Below, one piece after another: positions 56,160-64,000 of a stretch of DNA of 64,000 bases. The number at the start of each line of letters is the position of its first letter. Positions within the stretch are counted from its first letter, which is position 1. The notes under the pieces were generated by a model. It did not search any database. It had not been told where the DNA came from and was given only the letters and a program-made list of their open reading frames with translations. Both the position numbers and the translations under genes were made by a program. The stretch comes from an uncultured Paracoccaceae bacterium (GTDB lineage: Bacteria > Pseudomonadota > Alphaproteobacteria > Rhodobacterales > Rhodobacteraceae), in the NCBI GenBank assembly GCA_947496605.1, contig CANMDF010000002.1, positions 248,001 to 312,000 on the forward strand. The letters are read 5' to 3'.

Positions 56160-56617
56160 TTGATTTCAAAGATCGCTTCGATTTCCACAGCCACACCAAA
56201 AGGCAGACTGGCGGCACTGACAGCCGAACGGGCATGACGGCCTTTGTCACCCAGCGCTTCGGCCAGAAAATCAGATGCGCCGTTGATTACTTTTGGCTGG
56301 TCCACAAAATCAGAGGTCGAATTTACAAAACCCACCAATTTCACAACACGGACCAAACGGTCAATATCGCCACCGCACGCAGCTTTGAGTTGGGCCAGCA
56401 AACTGATTGCACATGCTTTGGCGGCGATAGCACCATCTTCAGCGGACATTGTATCGCCCAGCTTGCCTTTGATCATGCCATCAGTATTGGTTGAAATCTG
56501 GCCAGACACGTGGATCAGATTGCCAGTCTGCACGTAGGGCACATAATTGGCCAGCGGGGCAGGGGCGTCTTGCAGGGTCACACCAAGTTCGGTCAGTTTC
56601 GTTTCAATCACGCTCAT
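56156..56617 (-). CDS. RidA family protein
   Basis: A 153-residue protein of the RidA/YjgF family, mostly of the longer subgroup. Family members hydrolyse reactive enamine/imine intermediates made by PLP enzymes. The fold is indicated by NLIHVSGQIS near 33-42 and the closing SLPFGVAVEIEAIFEI. Overlaps the GDPD gene by 4 bases. Confidence 0.92.
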   Translation of the reverse strand: MSVIETKLTELGVTLQDAPAPLANYVPYVQTGNLIHVSGQISTNTDGMIKGKLGDTMSAEDGAIAAKACAISLLAQLKAACGGDIDRLVRVVKLVGFVNSTSDFVDQPKVINGASDFLAEALGDKGRHARSAVSAASLPFGVAVEIEAIFEIK

Positions 56618-56673
56618 TGCACGTCTCCTGAATGCTTTGGCTGGACGCTAGCGGGCAATTGGGGGCGGCGCAA

Positions 56674-57978
56674 TCAGGGTTCGCGAAAGGCCTTGGTAAA
56701 ATAATCCGTGAACGGTTTGGTCAGAAAATCAATCGGGCGACGATCGGCGGTGCGGATAAACACCTCAACCGGCATGCCGGGGATCAGGGTTGTCATTGGG
56801 GGCAGGCGGTCCATTTGGTTTTCGTTCAGCATGATCTCGGCGCGATAGAATGCAGTCCCTGAGGTCTGATCTTCAAATGCATCGGCAGAAACTAGTGTCA
56901 CCCTGCCTTGCAGTTCAGGTGTTTGTCTTTGATCGAATGCCGGGAACCGTAAGGTGACGTTCTGGCCAACAAAGGTTTTGTCGACATCGGCAATCGCAAT
57001 CGATGTAGCGATCACCAGAGGGCGGTCTTGTGGGATAATATAAAGCATAGGGTCGGCAGGGCGGATCACCGATTGCGGTGCGAAGACACGCAATCCATAG
57101 ACAATGCCCGCGACGGGTGCGCGTATGTCCAATTGGTCCAGCTGGCGACGCAAGGCACGGCGCCGTTCCGTCAGTTCAAGCACATTGATCTGTAAATCGC
57201 GCAGCAGGGTAATTGCTTCGGTCCGGCGTGTCGCGCCAAGGGCGTGTTTCTGCAATTCCAGCTCTGTCATGCGTTCAGATGCTTGCGCGGCTTGGGCAGT
57301 TAAGGCGCCGACAGACCCTGCCATGCTGGCCGCCTCACGCTGCAAGGCAAGGACACGACTGGCCTGCGCTAACCCACGGTCCAATAGAATTTGCTGGTCG
57401 TCTAGTTCCTGCGCAATCAACTGGCGCTGTGTTGTCCACGCCACCTGCTGTGCCGTGATCCCATCAAGCTGATCCGCGATTTGTGCAATTTGTAAGGTCA
57501 GTTGGGCAACTGCGCTTTCTTCGGCTGCAAGGCGGGCCTTAAACAAGCGCTCTTGTCCGTCCATCAACGCCCGGATGTGTTGTGACGTCTCTTGGGATAA
57601 GGCGGGGCTGAATGTCAGGGTGGACGCATCATCGCGTTCCGCCGTCAGACGTGCTTGGCGGGCCAGAACTTCAAAAAGCTGGCCTTCAACCACTGCTAAC
57701 TCTGATTGAGAAATCGCTGGATCAAGCTGGAACAACAGGTCACCCATTTGGACAACATCACCCTCATCCACCGCGATCGCAATGACGACACCCCCGTCAG
57801 GATGCTGCACAACCTGCCTGTTACGATCCACTTCGATTTGGCCAGAGGTGATCAATGCACCTGCAATGGGCGCTGACACGGCCCAAACACCAAACCCTGC
57901 GATCAAAACCACAAGGGCTGTCAGCCCGACCATGATCGGCCTGACAACAGGCCAGGTCTTTGCGGGCTGATCTGTCAC
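56674..57978 (-). CDS. Type I secretion HlyD-family adaptor
   Basis: A 434-residue membrane-fusion protein for type I secretion: short cytoplasmic start, one membrane helix near 17-38, a long coiled-coil segment (~100-270) and a C-terminal beta-barrel/lipoyl-like part. It links the ABC exporter to a TolC-type outer-membrane channel, which is not in this window. Start overlaps the ABC gene by 4 bases (ATGA). Confidence 0.92.
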   Translation of the reverse strand: MTDQPAKTWPVVRPIMVGLTALVVLIAGFGVWAVSAPIAGALITSGQIEVDRNRQVVQHPDGGVVIAIAVDEGDVVQMGDLLFQLDPAISQSELAVVEGQLFEVLARQARLTAERDDASTLTFSPALSQETSQHIRALMDGQERLFKARLAAEESAVAQLTLQIAQIADQLDGITAQQVAWTTQRQLIAQELDDQQILLDRGLAQASRVLALQREAASMAGSVGALTAQAAQASERMTELELQKHALGATRRTEAITLLRDLQINVLELTERRRALRRQLDQLDIRAPVAGIVYGLRVFAPQSVIRPADPMLYIIPQDRPLVIATSIAIADVDKTFVGQNVTLRFPAFDQRQTPELQGRVTLVSADAFEDQTSGTAFYRAEIMLNENQMDRLPPMTTLIPGMPVEVFIRTADRRPIDFLTKPFTDYFTKAFREP

Positions 57979-59717
57979 GCGGCACCGCCCATTTTGCCGA
58001 CAGCCTGCGCGACATCCGCATGATTGGCGACGCTTTCGGCAAGGACCACATCCTTTGGCCCAAAGGCACGGCGGGCGCCGTCTTCAAGAACCAACAACAT
58101 GTCACAGGTCTGAAGAGCCGATGGACGATGCGCGATAATGAAGATGATTTTGCCGGCGGCCTTTAAGGCCCTAACCGCGTTATTCAGCGCCACAGACCCT
58201 TCGTTATCGAGATGGGCATTGGGTTCATCCAAAATCACGATCAGCGGATCACCAAAGAGCGCACGCGCCAGCCCGATGCGTTGGATTTGCCCGCCTGACA
58301 GTTGCCCACCGTGGGGTGAAATCAGCGTGTCATAGCCTTGGGGCAAGTCCAAGATCATCGCATGGGCCCCGGCAGACTGGGCCGCGGTCACAACCATTGC
58401 GTCGTCGGGGGTTACCGCCAAGCGGGCGATGTTTTCTTTTATGGTGCCTTCAAATAGGGGGACCTGCTGTGGCAAATAGCCGATGTAGTTCCCCAAATCA
58501 GTCTGGTCATATTGCGCAAGCGGGGCTTGGTCCAATCGGATACTTCCAGCAACAGGACGCCATAACCCTGTCAATGCATAGGCAAGCGTTGATTTGCCTG
58601 CACCAGACGCGCCGATCACGCCAATGGCCTGACCGGCGGCGGCCTCAAAACTGACCATCCGAAGTGTTGGTTTTCGACCATTGGGCGGTACAACACTGAT
58701 TTGCTGGACAGTCAGTTGCGATTTGGGTCGTGGCAGTTTTGTACGGGTGGGTGCGGCAGGCACGCCATCCAATAAGATTGCCAGATTTCGCCACCCTTCA
58801 TGGGCGCGATGAAACATTGCCCATTGTGACACGATCATCTCAATCGGGGCTAATCCGCGGCCCAATAGGATCGACGCGGCCAACATCGCGCCGGGTGAAA
58901 GTTGATCTTGCAAAACCAAGAATGCACCCAGTCCCAGCATCGCTGACTGCAAGAACAGCCGGAACGTCTTGGTAAATGTCGTGAAGGTGCCAGCGGTGTC
59001 ATTTGCCGCTGTGGTCCCGCTAAGTGATGCGTTTCTGGCAGCTTGCCAACGATCAAAGGCGGCGTTGCGCAACCCCATGGCCAAGATCATATCACTGTCT
59101 TGGTAGATTTCGCCTGCCTTGTTATCTGCGTCCGACCGCGCCGCGTTCGCGGCCATCAGGGGCTTGCGCAAGATGACTTGGTTCAACAAAGCGACCGCCA
59201 ACAAAACGCCAGCACCAGCGATGGCCAATAACCCCAGCATTGGATGAAACGCAAAGATCGCCAGAAAGAACAGTGGCACCCATGGCATATCAAACAGAGC
59301 CAACAACGCAGGTGAGGTGATCAGTTTCTGTATCGCTTCGAGGTCCTGCAATCCGCTTGCTGCGTGACGTGGCGGGTTGGGCAGCGTGCTGGCCGTGGTC
59401 ACCGCATCAAAGACCCGCCGGTCCAGACGGGCCTGAAACCGTGCGCCCACACGGCCCATGATCCGGCCGCGTGCATGATCTAGAACGCCCATCACACTGT
59501 AGAGAAACACCACCAACAAAGACAAAGCCACAAGGGTTTCCAACGACCTAGAGCTGAGAACGCGGTCGTAGATATTCATTACATAAAGCGGACCGGTCAG
59601 CATCAGCAGGTTCACGAAGAAGCTGAAAACGCCAACAGTCCAATAAAGCGGCCTGCCTTGTCGTCTGGCTTGCGACAACAGACCCCGACCGGAAAGAGAA
59701 TTTACATGGACTGTCAC
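57975..59717 (-). CDS. Type I secretion ABC transporter (PrtD-like)
   Basis: A 580-residue ABC exporter without a peptidase domain, the PrtD/AprD/RsaD class: six-helix membrane domain (~20-310) and a nucleotide-binding domain with Walker A GASGAGKST near 370, signature LSGGQIQR near 473 and Walker B VILDEPNAHLD near 492. Substrates of this class carry C-terminal glycine-rich (RTX-type) signals. No such substrate gene is adjacent. It is upstream of the HlyD-like gene. Confidence 0.93.
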   Translation of the reverse strand: MTVHVNSLSGRGLLSQARRQGRPLYWTVGVFSFFVNLLMLTGPLYVMNIYDRVLSSRSLETLVALSLLVVFLYSVMGVLDHARGRIMGRVGARFQARLDRRVFDAVTTASTLPNPPRHAASGLQDLEAIQKLITSPALLALFDMPWVPLFFLAIFAFHPMLGLLAIAGAGVLLAVALLNQVILRKPLMAANAARSDADNKAGEIYQDSDMILAMGLRNAAFDRWQAARNASLSGTTAANDTAGTFTTFTKTFRLFLQSAMLGLGAFLVLQDQLSPGAMLAASILLGRGLAPIEMIVSQWAMFHRAHEGWRNLAILLDGVPAAPTRTKLPRPKSQLTVQQISVVPPNGRKPTLRMVSFEAAAGQAIGVIGASGAGKSTLAYALTGLWRPVAGSIRLDQAPLAQYDQTDLGNYIGYLPQQVPLFEGTIKENIARLAVTPDDAMVVTAAQSAGAHAMILDLPQGYDTLISPHGGQLSGGQIQRIGLARALFGDPLIVILDEPNAHLDNEGSVALNNAVRALKAAGKIIFIIAHRPSALQTCDMLLVLEDGARRAFGPKDVVLAESVANHADVAQAVGKMGGAA

Positions 59718-59853
59718 GTTGAAGGCTCATTGATATATTTGCGCGCGCTTAGCGTCGCGAGGAGCCCTCAAGATGAAGAGAAATCATCAATTTCCCCCTA
59801 AGATGGAAGAATGATTGAACGAATCTCCAAGATTGCGCATAGATGCGCGTCTG

Positions 59854-60219
59854 ATGAGAATGACTTTTACAAATTTCGGGCTGGTGGTGGCGCTGTTACC
59901 CGCCGCAGCCTTCGCCAACCCTTATGACGGGGTCTACAAACAAACGGCCAATGCGGAATGCGCCTTGGTTGGCGTTGATGGTGGATCGCTCAAGATCGAA
60001 GACAACATCTTCTATGGGGTCGAGGTTGAATGCCGGATGAGCAACCCGGTCGATGTCGACCAGATGGATGCCACACTCTATGAGATGCAGTGCTCAGGCG
60101 AAGGCGAGAGCTGGACTGAACGCGCCATGTTGATGGCCGATGCCGAAGACACCGGCCTCTACATGGTCTGGAATGGCTACGCCTTCCGTTACGATCGCTG
60201 CGAAGCACCCAACCCCTAG
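59854..60219 (+). CDS. Hypothetical exported protein
   Basis: A 121-residue protein with a signal peptide (GLVVALLPAAAFA) and a Cys-containing mature part of ~100 residues. It is convergent with the PBP gene, overlapping by 4 bases, and divergent from the type I exporter. The start at 59854 is uncertain (also 59860 or a TTG at 59815). I do not recognise the family. Confidence 0.68.
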   Translation: MRMTFTNFGLVVALLPAAAFANPYDGVYKQTANAECALVGVDGGSLKIEDNIFYGVEVECRMSNPVDVDQMDATLYEMQCSGEGESWTERAMLMADAEDTGLYMVWNGYAFRYDRCEAPNP

Positions 60220-62378
60220 TTTCCGGTCAGGATACTATCGAGCAGGTTCAGGATATCCTGCGCAGGGGCTTGTCCGCCTTGGCTTTCAAGCACACCAGTC
60301 GTTGCAGGACGTTGCGGGATCATCATCGGCAAGGCGGTCGGCTGCTTGCCGCTGAGCACGCGCAACATGGTTTCGCGCCAGATCGAGGCGGGCAATCCAC
60401 CACCAGTGACACCAGTCAAACGGCTGTTGTCGTCATAGCCCATCCACACGCCTGTCACGTAGTCACCTGTAAAGCCAATAAACCAAGCATCGCGCGACCC
60501 TTGGGTCGTGCCGGTTTTGGCGGCGATTGGCCACCCATCAATACGGGCGCGGCGGCCCGTGCCCTCTTCGACGACTTTGGTCATCATCCAAGTCAGCTGA
60601 CGGGCGGCCTCTTCACGGATGATCCGCTCGCCAATACCGACACCTGTGGCGTCCATCAGTGCGGTATCGTCACCCATCAGGCGCAGATCGGTCAGGCCAT
60701 ATGGGGTGACAGCAGACCCGCCGTTCAAAATACCGGCAAAGGCACCCGTCATATCCAGCAAAGTACTTTCCGACACACCCAGCGCCAGCGCGGGACCAGC
60801 AGCCAGATCACCCTGAACGCCAAAGCCGTTGGCGACATCACTCACCAAGCCCCGACCTACTTCTTCGGACACCAGGATTGCAGGAATGTTCCGGCTCGTG
60901 GCCAAGGCATCAACCATCGTCACGGGACCGATAAACTCACGGTCGTAGTTCTCCGGGCACCAAGAGGGCGACCCGCGGCGTTCCCAGCAGGTCGGGCTAT
61001 CGTCGATCATGTCATAAGGCGACATGCCCAGATCAAGGGCGGCGGCATAGATGAACGGCTTAAACGCCGATCCGGTCTGTCGCAGCGCTTGGGTGGCCCG
61101 GTTAAACGCGCCAGTAGCACTGATATTGCGGCCACCGACCATCGCGCGGACGGCACCATCGGCAGACATCACAACAATCGCAGCTTGGGCTTCTGACCCT
61201 TCGCGCACATCGTTTTGGAACACTTGGATCAACGCATCTTCGGCCGCCGTCTGAATGCGTTGATCAAGCGTTGTACGAATAATCACGTCTTCGGTGGTGT
61301 TGCGGGTAAAGAATTCGGGGCCACTGGCCATCACCCAATCGGCAAAGAAACCGCCCGAACTGGCACGGGCCGCCTCGGACAAAGTGGCGGGGCTCAGGCG
61401 GGCGTCGCGGGCTTGGGCGGCGCTGATATAACTCTGATCCTCCATCAACCCGATCACAATGGACGCGCGATCTTGGGCGCGTTGCAGATTACGGGTGGGG
61501 GCATTGGCAGAGGGGGCAGTCAGCAGGCCTGCCAACATCGCCGCCTGTGCGGGGTTCACTTCAGCGGCGGAAATCCCGAAATAGCGCTGGGCTGCGGCTT
61601 CAAACCCGCGACTACCTGCGCCTAGGTAAGCACGGTTCAGGTAAATCGTCAGGATCTCTTCCTTCGTATAGGCGATCTCCATCCCGACCGAGAAAACGGC
61701 CTCGCGGGCTTTGCGCCACAGGGTCGTGCGGCGGCAATCAGCCTCATAGGCGCGTTCACTGTCCCATTTGTTGGGATCGAAAGGCACGCCAAGACACAGC
61801 AGTTTTGCCACCTGTTGGGTGATGGTCGAACCACCGTTACCAGACAAAGGCCCACGGCCCTCGCGCAGGTTGATGCGTACGGCAGAGGCAATACCACGGG
61901 GCGAAATGCCCAGGTGACGGTAGAACCGCTTATCCTCGGTCGCGACCACGGCGTTATGTAGATGCGGAGACACGGTATCGGTTGTGACCATTCCGCCAAA
62001 TTGATCGCCGCGCCATGCAAAGACCTCGCCTGACAGATCGGTCATCGTGACGGAACCACGGGTGCGCTGATCGATCAGGTCTGCAACGGCAGGCATCTGG
62101 CTGGCAAAGTAAAACGAAAAGCCACCGATGATCAGGCTCACAACAAGACCAACACGCCATGTAAACGCCCAGATCAGACGAAAGAGCCAGCGAAACGGTG
62201 TCAGGAGCCAGCCAATGAAACCGCGTGGCTTGGCCTTTTTGGGACTAGCTTTCCGCTTACGCGCGACAGGTTTGGCTGCCGCCTTTTTGGGCGCAGGCTT
62301 TTTCTTTTTGGTTGCCGGTTTGGCTGCATAGCGCTTGTCGGCCACCAAAGGGGGCCGCTTTTTGCCGTTTCCACTCAT
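60216..62378 (-). CDS. Penicillin-binding protein 1A-type, with lysine-rich tail
   Basis: A 720-residue bifunctional peptidoglycan synthase. Residues ~1-60 are a Lys/Ala/Pro-rich, histone-H1-like cytoplasmic tail; a membrane helix lies near 80-100. The glycosyltransferase (GT51) domain has ATEDKRFYRH near 146 and STITQQVAKLL near 185; the transpeptidase has SAFKP (SxxK) near 433, SRN near 500 and KTGTTQG near 630. Start at 62378 (MSGNGKKRP) is preferred over 62414. The 277-base region to glnK follows. Confidence 0.93.
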   Translation of the reverse strand: MSGNGKKRPPLVADKRYAAKPATKKKKPAPKKAAAKPVARKRKASPKKAKPRGFIGWLLTPFRWLFRLIWAFTWRVGLVVSLIIGGFSFYFASQMPAVADLIDQRTRGSVTMTDLSGEVFAWRGDQFGGMVTTDTVSPHLHNAVVATEDKRFYRHLGISPRGIASAVRINLREGRGPLSGNGGSTITQQVAKLLCLGVPFDPNKWDSERAYEADCRRTTLWRKAREAVFSVGMEIAYTKEEILTIYLNRAYLGAGSRGFEAAAQRYFGISAAEVNPAQAAMLAGLLTAPSANAPTRNLQRAQDRASIVIGLMEDQSYISAAQARDARLSPATLSEAARASSGGFFADWVMASGPEFFTRNTTEDVIIRTTLDQRIQTAAEDALIQVFQNDVREGSEAQAAIVVMSADGAVRAMVGGRNISATGAFNRATQALRQTGSAFKPFIYAAALDLGMSPYDMIDDSPTCWERRGSPSWCPENYDREFIGPVTMVDALATSRNIPAILVSEEVGRGLVSDVANGFGVQGDLAAGPALALGVSESTLLDMTGAFAGILNGGSAVTPYGLTDLRLMGDDTALMDATGVGIGERIIREEAARQLTWMMTKVVEEGTGRRARIDGWPIAAKTGTTQGSRDAWFIGFTGDYVTGVWMGYDDNSRLTGVTGGGLPASIWRETMLRVLSGKQPTALPMMIPQRPATTGVLESQGGQAPAQDILNLLDSILTGN

Positions 62379-62655
62379 AATCCGCTCGATTGACTGCTTT
62401 GGTCTATTTTTCACGACTATAGCGCGGTCCGTTGCAAATGTAGAGCACGGATGAGTCGCGATGAACGCATTTTTAACTTGCTTAATTATTAGGCGAAGTG
62501 ATTAATTTGTGCAAAAATTGTGCAATAGAGTCGATTAACTGTTCTTTATGCATGTGCGGCAATCTTGCCGGGCGGGGGTTCTAGCGCTCTTTGTATGCGT
62601 GCAAGCAGACGCTGCCGAAACGAGGGTCTGCAAGAGAATTTGCAAGGGGAAGAAC
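62379..62655. other. Divergent control region between the PBP gene and glnK
   Basis: A 277-base A+T-richer stretch. The notable item is a direct repeat TTGTGCAA-AAA-TTGTGCAA at 62507-62525. I do not find a sigma-54 -24/-12 element at the required spacing. Confidence 0.5.
62507..62525. promoter_or_regulatory. Direct repeat TTGTGCAA upstream of glnK
   Basis: Two identical 8-base units 11 bases apart, one helical turn, about 130 bases before the glnK start. GTGCA is reminiscent of an NtrC half-site, but arrangement is direct, not inverted. Candidate regulator binding site. Confidence 0.4.
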
Positions 62656-62994
62656 GTGAAACTCATCATTGCAACAATCAAACCGTTCAAGCTGGAGGAA
62701 GTGCGTGAAGCACTGACCACCGTAGGCGTGCGCGGCATGATGGTGTCTGAAATCAAGGGCTTCGGCTCTCAATCTGGTCACACTGAGATTTACCGCGGTG
62801 CGGAATACGCAGTGAATTTTGTGCCAAAGGTCAAACTTGAAATCGTGGTGCAGGACAGCATGGCCGATCAGGTCGTGTCCACCATCGCAACCACTGCCAA
62901 GACCGAGAAAATCGGCGACGGCAAGATTTTCGTGCTCGATGTGGAAAGCGCCGTTCGCGTGCGGACCGGCGAGACCAATGATGACGCGCTTTGA
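62656..62994 (+). CDS. glnK: P-II nitrogen regulatory protein
   Basis: A 112-residue PII signal protein (MKLIIATIKPFKLEEV) that senses 2-oxoglutarate and ATP/ADP and binds the ammonium channel AmtB. The T-loop tyrosine for uridylylation is in RGAEYAVNFVPK (Tyr51). Start is GTG at 62656 following GGGGA; an upstream in-frame extension adds non-family residues. amtB follows after 22 bases, the usual pair, so it is called glnK rather than glnB. Confidence 0.95.
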   Translation: MKLIIATIKPFKLEEVREALTTVGVRGMMVSEIKGFGSQSGHTEIYRGAEYAVNFVPKVKLEIVVQDSMADQVVSTIATTAKTEKIGDGKIFVLDVESAVRVRTGETNDDAL

Positions 62995-63016
62995 TCGCGG
63001 AACGAGGGACAAAACT

Positions 63017-64000
63017 ATGAAACTTACCAAGTATCTTACAGTCGGGGCCGCGTTGACGCTGCTGCCGACTTTCGCGCTGGCACAGAATGCCGCCCCGAGC
63101 TTTGACGAGATCGGCCCTTACCTGATGACCACTTTGCTGTTCTTGATCGGCGGCTTTTTGGTGTTCTGGATGGCCGCAGGCTTTGCCATGCTGGAAGCAG
63201 GCCTTGTGCGCTCCAAGAACGTCACAACACAGCTAACAAAGAACATCGCACTCTATTCACTATCAGCCATCATGTATTGGTTGGTTGGCTTTAACCTGAT
63301 GTACCCTGGCGATGCATGGATCATCCCCGGTTGGTTCGGCACATTCGCCCCGACAGAGCTTGAACCTGTTGGTCTGGCCGCTGCTGATGCGGCACTTGAT
63401 TATGCGTCTGTTGCCTCCGACTTCTTCTTCCAGTTGATGTTCTGTGCGACAACAGCGTCCATCGTGTCCGGTACAATGGCCGAGCGCGTGAAACTGTGGC
63501 CGTTCCTGATCTTCGTGGTCATCCTGACTGGTCTGATTTACCCAATCGGCGCAAGCTGGCAGTGGGGCGGCGGCTGGTTGTCCGAGATGGGCTTCTATGA
63601 CTTTGCTGGCTCAACTGTTGTGCACGCAGCTGGTGGTTTTGCGGCTCTTGCAGGTGCGATCATCCTTGGTGCCCGTATCGGCAAGTACAAAGATGGCAAG
63701 ACAATCCCGATGCCGGGCTCAAACCTTGCATTGGCCACTTTGGGTACATTCATCCTGTGGCTGGGTTGGTTCGGCTTTAACGGTGGTTCGCAACTTGCTG
63801 CGGGTACTGTGGGCGACATCACAGACGTGGGCCGTATCTTTGCCAACACCAACATGGCCGCAGCGGCCGGTGCTGTTGCAGCCCTGATCGCGACAAACGT
63901 GATGTACAAAAAGCCTGACCTGACAATGGTGCTGAACGGTGCATTGGCTGGTCTGGTGTCCATTACAGCCAGCCCGCTTGAGCCCACACTGTTTGGTGCG
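63017..64000 (+). CDS. amtB: Ammonium transporter, 3' end missing
   Basis: First 328 codons of an AmtB/Amt channel; the gene runs past the window edge. A signal peptide (cleavage near ALAQ) leads to a multi-helix protein: the helix with GFAMLEAGLVRSKN near 56-69 and the twin-loop region AGSTVVHAAGG near 199-209, whose His lines the pore. The ATG at 63017 follows GAGGGAC. Pairing with glnK means its gating is controlled by the nitrogen state. Confidence 0.95.
   Translation, partial: MKLTKYLTVGAALTLLPTFALAQNAAPSFDEIGPYLMTTLLFLIGGFLVFWMAAGFAMLEAGLVRSKNVTTQLTKNIALYSLSAIMYWLVGFNLMYPGDAWIIPGWFGTFAPTELEPVGLAAADAALDYASVASDFFFQLMFCATTASIVSGTMAERVKLWPFLIFVVILTGLIYPIGASWQWGGGWLSEMGFYDFAGSTVVHAAGGFAALAGAIILGARIGKYKDGKTIPMPGSNLALATLGTFILWLGWFGFNGGSQLAAGTVGDITDVGRIFANTNMAAAAGAVAALIATNVMYKKPDLTMVLNGALAGLVSITASPLEPTLFGA

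Noticed and set aside
60270..61196. 308-codon open frame antisense to the PBP gene
   Set aside because: Shadow of the transpeptidase domain with no recognisable fold.
62557..62580. Possible sigma-54 promoter upstream of glnK (GGCAATCTTGC)
   Set aside because: The GG and GC elements are 7 bases apart rather than the ~10 required, so the -24/-12 geometry fails.
1..64000. Mobile elements, prophage, CRISPR, tRNA or rRNA genes
   Set aside because: Looked for transposases, integrases, spaced direct repeats and cloverleaf or rRNA-like segments; none was convincing.

Overview
The window looks like a chromosomal segment of a marine alphaproteobacterium of the Roseobacter group (Rhodobacteraceae). 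The evidence is moderate-to-high G+C, a serC-serA operon with an alphaproteobacterial leader RNA, an orphan OmpR-type regulator followed by a terminator-bearing structured 3' UTR, an IalB-family protein, a VPLPA-CTERM protein, and several short genes I know only from Rhodobacteraceae. I see no insertion sequence, prophage, CRISPR array, rRNA or tRNA. Coding density is very high and many genes overlap by 1-4 bases, so most of the window reads as core genome.

Layout. 1-4.4 kb: the end of an oxidoreductase-SelD fusion, convergent mnmH (together a route to 2-selenouridine in tRNA), and a large beta-helix membrane protein with 48-residue repeats. 4.4-9.1 kb: the serine pathway, with serC-serA-phosphatase leftward from a hairpin leader that hides the serC ribosome binding site, and serB divergent. 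9.1-15.5 kb: a PLP lyase, a rhodanese, an OmpR-type regulator with a possible 3'-UTR-derived sRNA, ribA, an L,D-transpeptidase and rppH. 15.5-25.7 kb: RNase R, dapE, dapD, a LOG-family protein, gluconokinase, rlmN and several unknown or redox proteins. 25.7-34.4 kb: an IalB-family protein, a ReAV-type asparaginase, xthA, and the rsfS-rlmH-gpmI-envC-ctpA run, a ribosome, glycolysis and cell-wall cluster.

34.4-46.2 kb: a Tat-exported metallo-beta-lactamase-fold protein behind two inverted repeats, a polar amino-acid ABC transporter, a fasciclin lipoprotein with a structured 3' UTR, ilvD, a CPBP protease, and accD-folC. 46.2-56.6 kb: a TPR protein with ispE, a HAD phosphatase with rsmD and a ferredoxin-reductase-like flavoprotein, a peroxiredoxin, a VPLPA-CTERM protein, MscS, phhB, a FemAB-like protein, GDPD and RidA. 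56.6-64 kb: a type I secretion ABC/HlyD pair, a PBP1A-type enzyme with a lysine-rich tail, and glnK-amtB, cut by the window end.

No wholly new multi-gene defence or mobile system stands out. The most interesting material is regulatory RNA and non-coding structure: the serC leader, two 3' UTRs with pyrimidine-rich loops before strong terminators, paired palindromes in front of genes, a possible coupled leader peptide before rsfS, and a shared post-stop motif. On the protein side, the 48-residue-repeat membrane protein and the ribA N-terminal domain are least explained.
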